Assembly: GCF_964355755.1 (NCBI RefSeq)
Contig: NC_092670.1
Location: 29,811,795-29,875,794, forward strand
Origin: Antedon mediterranea
Lineage: Eukaryota; Echinodermata; Crinoidea; Comatulida; Antedonidae
Reading direction: 5' to 3'
DNA: 64,000 nt
The notes beneath the pieces were generated by a model. It was not told where the DNA came from, did not search any database, and was given only the letters and a program-made list of their open reading frames with translations. A program made the translations under genes and the position numbers. Positions 41,801-47,800 of the stretch are shown here, piece after piece. Every line of letters starts with the position of its first letter. Position 1 is the first letter of the stretch.

Positions 41801-44800
41801 TTAACGTACGTGCATGTTTAAAAAATGTTAATTTCATTAAAATGATAAAAATGATCACCTATAATTCGTCAAAGTGACGAATTAAATTCTAGTTTAAATG
41901 TTATTGTTGTTTTCTGCATTACTAACCTTCAACTACTTTTGAGCAATTGTAATCTTGAGATGAATTTCCTTTTGGACAAATAAAATGAACTCTGAAGAAG
42001 TGTGCAGTGCTTGTCTGATACTAGTTGCTGTCATTTTTTCCATCTTCAGGATCACTTGACTACAAAAACTGATTCTTCACTGAGTTTTCAAACCTAAAAC
42101 TAGTTAGAAGGTGCACTACTGCAAATCCTAACTGTTGCAAACTTGTATTTGGTCAAAGTTTGTCAACTGGTCTACATTTTTGAAAATGTTCCATGCCAAA
42201 CTCAGTTTTTGCTCAAGTTTGCAAACTAAAGTTTGCTAGCTATTTACTAGTAATTCTATATAGCCTGCTAAGTGGGAGACAATCACTGCTTTTATGACAC
42301 TATTAAAATGATAATAATAATCTGTATTGCCTTCAGCTTTTAGATACTAAATCAACAGACAGGAAAGTGACGTTACTACATTTTATAGTTGAAACAATTG
42401 ACCAACGGTTTCCAGAATTACCAGCATTTACATCTGATTTACAATATGTACAGAAGGCATCAGCAGGTAAGCAGGATTTAAATAATTTATAGTTATGTGT
42501 TGTTTGAACTATTTCATTAGTAACATTTTGTTGCATTAACTTCCTTAGTAATTTATAATTGAGATTAAAGATTATAAACATTTTTAATTTTACTTTACTA
42601 AATATTTAAATTTTGAATTAAATAATGTGCATTATTGAAATGACATTTGTTAAATAAATTAATTGTTAATATCAAATTACATAATAACATTTATAAAAAC
42701 AATTTCATTTACTTTTTATTTATTTTTATTTTTCATTACTATTATTACCTTGAATACATTTTTCCAGTCTCATTGGACAATTTAAAAGCAGACATTCGAC
42801 AGTTAAAACAAGGCATGCAAGAATGTAAGAGGGAGTTTGCATTGAGCAGTGACAACACTGTGCTAAGAGACTTCTTAATTAATTCTGAAGACAAACTCAA
42901 GAAAATTGAAATTGAAGGGGACAAAGCTGCTGTAAGTTATTTACAGATAATTCTACTGCATGAAATCACTGTTTGCCAATTTTGAAATCACTGTTTGTGA
43001 GCTTGAGTGTCAGTGAACTTGAAAACACAATTTGCTAACTGAGAGTTACATTTCTACCACCTCGAATTGTACAAAATAATAATAGAAAAGTGTCTGGTGT
43101 GGAACAAGCAGACATATTACATGCTAGCCTACTAGATGTTTCTAAGAAATCATAGCAAAAGGGTTTATGTTTGTCAATTCAGTTTGCCACATAAATAAGT
43201 TTTAGCAATTTTTAATGAGCGCAGCATTATTCTGGACTCGGACCACATGGTCTTGTGCTTGATGGTGGTTGTTGTATTTCTTTTATTTTCAGGAAGCCTA
43301 TAATGAAGTGGTTGTGTATTTTGGTGAGAACCCCAAGATGTGTCCCCCTACAGATTTCTTCCCCCTATTTTCACGGTTTGCAACAGCATACAAGGTATAT
43401 TAATTAGTTCTTTTAAACATCAATGAAATACCTAAGATTGTAGTAAAACTATTCCTAGATATAATTTTTAGCAACATTTGTTTAAAATGTGCTTAAATTT
43501 AATAAAGTAGCTACTGTAATAATCAAGTAGTTCACTCAATAAATAATTTTATTTTTTAGCGAGCAGAAAAAGAAAATGAGCAAAGAAAAAAGTTGGCAGT
43601 AAGTTTAATTTAATTTCTAATAAGCAATAAAATACTTCTGTCAAGCAGTTAAAGTCTACAGTATCTAATTAGCGTTAAAAGCTTAAGATGGGTAGCTTGC
43701 AGCAAGACTGCTAGGGCAAAATTAAGCTAATGATAATAATAAACTGGGTTTAACCATACCTCCATGGTTTAACACACCCAGTACAAACTCACACATTATG
43801 ATCATGCATCAAGTAGAGGTGTTGTCAAAATACATTTTTATTGGTCCTTTAAATCTATTAAGTATCCCACTCACTCGTATTTACATTTAACAATTGTTAA
43901 TGTGACCTACAAAAACCCACTTGTTTTAAGTCCCTTTTCTAGATACACATTTTGCTCACAAATATTAATATTTTATAGAAAGCAGCAAAGGATACAAAAG
44001 CTAACATTGAAGCTGCAAAGAAGGCTCACTCAAATGCAAACAAGATCAGGAAGGGACAGGTATGTAATGATGCCTCAGATATGAACAATAGTCTCCAACA
44101 CTTCTTAAAAGGCTGATGCCTTACTTGGACTTTAATGTACAAATCTGATTAGATAGAAACTCTAAACCATTGAAATAAATGCTCTTAAAACTATGTTATA
44201 TACGATCTTGCAGGATGCATTGGTATCAGAGCTCCAGAATCGATATGGCAAGAGGGAATTAGGAATCAAACCAGTGTCAGATGGTGCTCTTGAAGGAATC
44301 ATTACAGGTATGGTTGATGTTCTTAATTAAACATGTGCATTTACTACATAACTGTACAATGTATCACTGTGATGCGAAGTTTCATAGATTGATCATAATA
44401 ATGTTTGAATCTTGAAGTCTTACATAATGCCCCTTTAATGACACTAAAGCCTGGTTCCCACTAGGACGCAAAGCAAGGACGTAAGCGCAACAACACGCAA
44501 GTTAACTCATGACAGGCAAGAATTTGAATAACCCATTACATGTCAAATTACTGTACTTGTTACTTGTCCTCCCTAGTAGTGGGAACCAAGCTTTTAATAG
44601 TTTGTTTCATATATTGATCTTAAACATGTAGACCAATTTTCTTTAAAGTCAATCAGATTGAATTTCTTAATCATCCACAATTTAAGTCAACCCTAGATAT
44701 ACATAGCCTACTGTACTATAGTGGAGTTACAATTACATGAAACAGACATTTCTTTCAGTACAAAGATTCGCTTTTTGCATTGAATAATGTTGCATAGCAC

Positions 44801-47800
44801 TGTGTATAAAAAGGCCTACAGTCTGTGCCATGCTTTTGTCACAATATCATAGAAATAGGCATGTTAGTGCTTTATATTTTTATCATCAATTACAGTAGGT
44901 TGGCCTCCACACCATACACATTGGTGAGATGTTCTGAGAGTTTTTAGTTCTGAATTTCTGTTGAAAGTGTAGTGTTCTATCAAGTTTCACCAAATACTAC
45001 CTTGTGTATTTGCATTAAAAAATTAAAAAGAAAATCGAAAATTATATAGACACAACAAAAAACCTTCCTGTCCATAACAGAGTAAAATGTCGCATAAGAG
45101 AGAATTAACTGATGATGATAGTATTTGCATTAAAGTTTCTGAATCCTGAAAAAGTACTTTTACATGTTCAAATACACCTCCTCTATACGATTTCTACCAC
45201 TACTTAAGTTTAAGATCCCACCAGTGGGACAGCCAGTCGACAAATCGTGTCAAATTTCGACTCGGAGAGGGCGCCCTACTTTTCTAATTTGGTTCAAAAT
45301 TGCTAAATTTTAGGGTGTTGGAAAAACACAATATTTGTAAATTTAGCTGATTATCGGAAAAATATTGTTAGTGAAATAAATTCATAAATGGTTTTAATAT
45401 ATTGTCATGTAAAATTAAATGTATTTGAACAAAACGATAATCTGTAATTTAACGGCAAAATCAACCAATGTCTTTTTTCCGAAATTGTACCCTAGAAAAT
45501 CGTTAAAATAAAATATTTAGAAAAATTGAACAGTCCTGAATTTAAAATCCCTGTTAGAAAAATTAATAATCTACAGAATGCGATATTAAGATACAAAATT
45601 CGGTGGTTGGGATGCAGCTCCGACTATTCAAACTAAAGGTACCACTATTTGTTCCATCGAAAACTAGCGAAACCGCCATTTTGTAAACACATCGTCATCG
45701 TGTTTATGAATTTATTTATAGCGAACGATATACGCGATGTTTATAATTGTCCGCGTATAAGAATTCATATAAATAATACATTCCAATACAACGTATATTA
45801 TTACTTGTTTATTTATCACAGTATACATTTTAGTTGAGGAATATTTTCATAACTATTATAATAGCTTTTATACGAGTCCGAGGCCTAGCCCTATTAGCGA
45901 GCGATTGTTCAAGGGGCGGAAAGTCACTTAGTGACGTTGTGATCGGGCGCGTCGGGCCTAGCTAATATTAAAAATATTACCTGAAATAAGCGGCTAACAA
46001 GAACTGTTATATACATGCTTACAATTGTTTTGTTATTGATGAACAAACAAGCAATTAGATTGAATAACAAATTATTTATTCATTTTTTTGGGTAAAAACA
46101 TGTACAAACTAGTAGTAGTACTGTATAATATAAATTAATAGTAATATTAAACTAATACAGTATAATAATAAAATATAAAATAGGCCTAACATACAATAAA
46201 TATTCAATTTTTAAGGTCTATCACATGACAATAACATAATTTACAGAGTATAGTGTAGTAGGTTTGCATTCAACATAAATATTTATTTGTAATTCAACAT
46301 TTTGTTTTAAATAATTAAATTATAGTTTGGGTATGACAATGTCGGTAGGTACCGGTGTCATCTTTTTATCCACTTCACTCTCAGTTTGAAGTCACAAAGA
46401 CAGAGAATTCTCTGCATCATCAACGATTCCTGAAAGTGTCAGAAAAAATAATAAATATTATTTAAAAAAAATTTTAATGTCTGGTTGTATATATAATTAT
46501 AATATTATGATGACATAAAAGTAAGGCAAATAGAAGCTGTATTTTATTAATTAAATTACAGTATTTACTATTATTATTTATATAATCTATGCCTACTAGT
46601 AGCCTAGCTAGGCATCTATTGAACCTAATAAATCAAATAATAAATGAAAAATAAAATAATAATATTAAATACTGATTGAAAAAAGGGATTTTTTGGGGCG
46701 GGAGATCAGATCACCAGGCTAGGCCGGCCAGGACCAATGATACTCGTAATCAGTAAAACTTAACGACTATCGGATCAGCATCAACACAGTACAACACACG
46801 TCTCGCTATATCGCCTATACTGACACACGTGTCTCGCGTTGCCGAAACCACGCTCACAGCTAGAAAATGTACATACCTTTCGAGGCCTGAGAATACACCA
46901 ATAAATTTTGAACAGGATAGAAATATATCATACTCGATTAAACTAATATTATTCTTGATAAAACAATTGATTATAATTTGTTTAATTTGTTGGGATGCAC
47001 CTCCGACTATTCAGAAAATGGACAACAAAACAGTAGTCAAATCGTACCACATTTATAAATTTCACGAGTCCCGACTTTAGTCGCCGAATGTATTGTATTA
47101 GCTTCGGTTTCTTTGAAGGAAACCGATTGGTTATTCAATTATACTTATTAGGAAATGCTTTTACCATAATAGGTAATGTTGGGCGGTTCTTAAATATTCA
47201 TGAGAGCTTAAAATAAAACAGCACTTATTTGCTAGGCGACGAAAAATCATGGTTTCAGTTTTCAACGATAGGTGGCGCTTCAAAATCGTCAATGCGGAAG
47301 TAAGTCGATTTTACACGATTTAACGGTCAAAACGCGAAGTGGCTTTCCCACTGCCACAATTTGATTTATTAATAATTTTAAAAACAAAACAAAACGTTTT
47401 CCACAATTCCCAACATATAATACTTAAATATTTAGTATTTTACAGATTTACATTTATATATGGTTAACATTATTGTTATAATCAAAAGAAATGTATTTTT
47501 TGTTGTTAGTGTAAACACACAGTAGTGGCCTTTTAATAATTATTGCTGAACCCGTGTAGGTTATAGATCCTGCAACAAATTACTTTGTGTGTTACTGAAT
47601 CTTCTCCTTCCAAATAATTCTTGTGGTAGGTTTACAAACCAATCAATTACCAAACATTTTTAACATACAGAAGCCAGTTTTGGGACATCTTTAAATTATT
47701 TTCAAATCTGTACATGAATAATTAATATAATATTGAAAGGTCATAAAATTAAAAATTGTATAATTCTGGTCACAACAAAATATAGTTTCAATTTATTAAC

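Noticed and set aside
45649-47080. Small frames inside the 2.1-kb inverted-repeat element
   Set aside because: They show no transposase motifs and no conserved blocks; probably chance frames.
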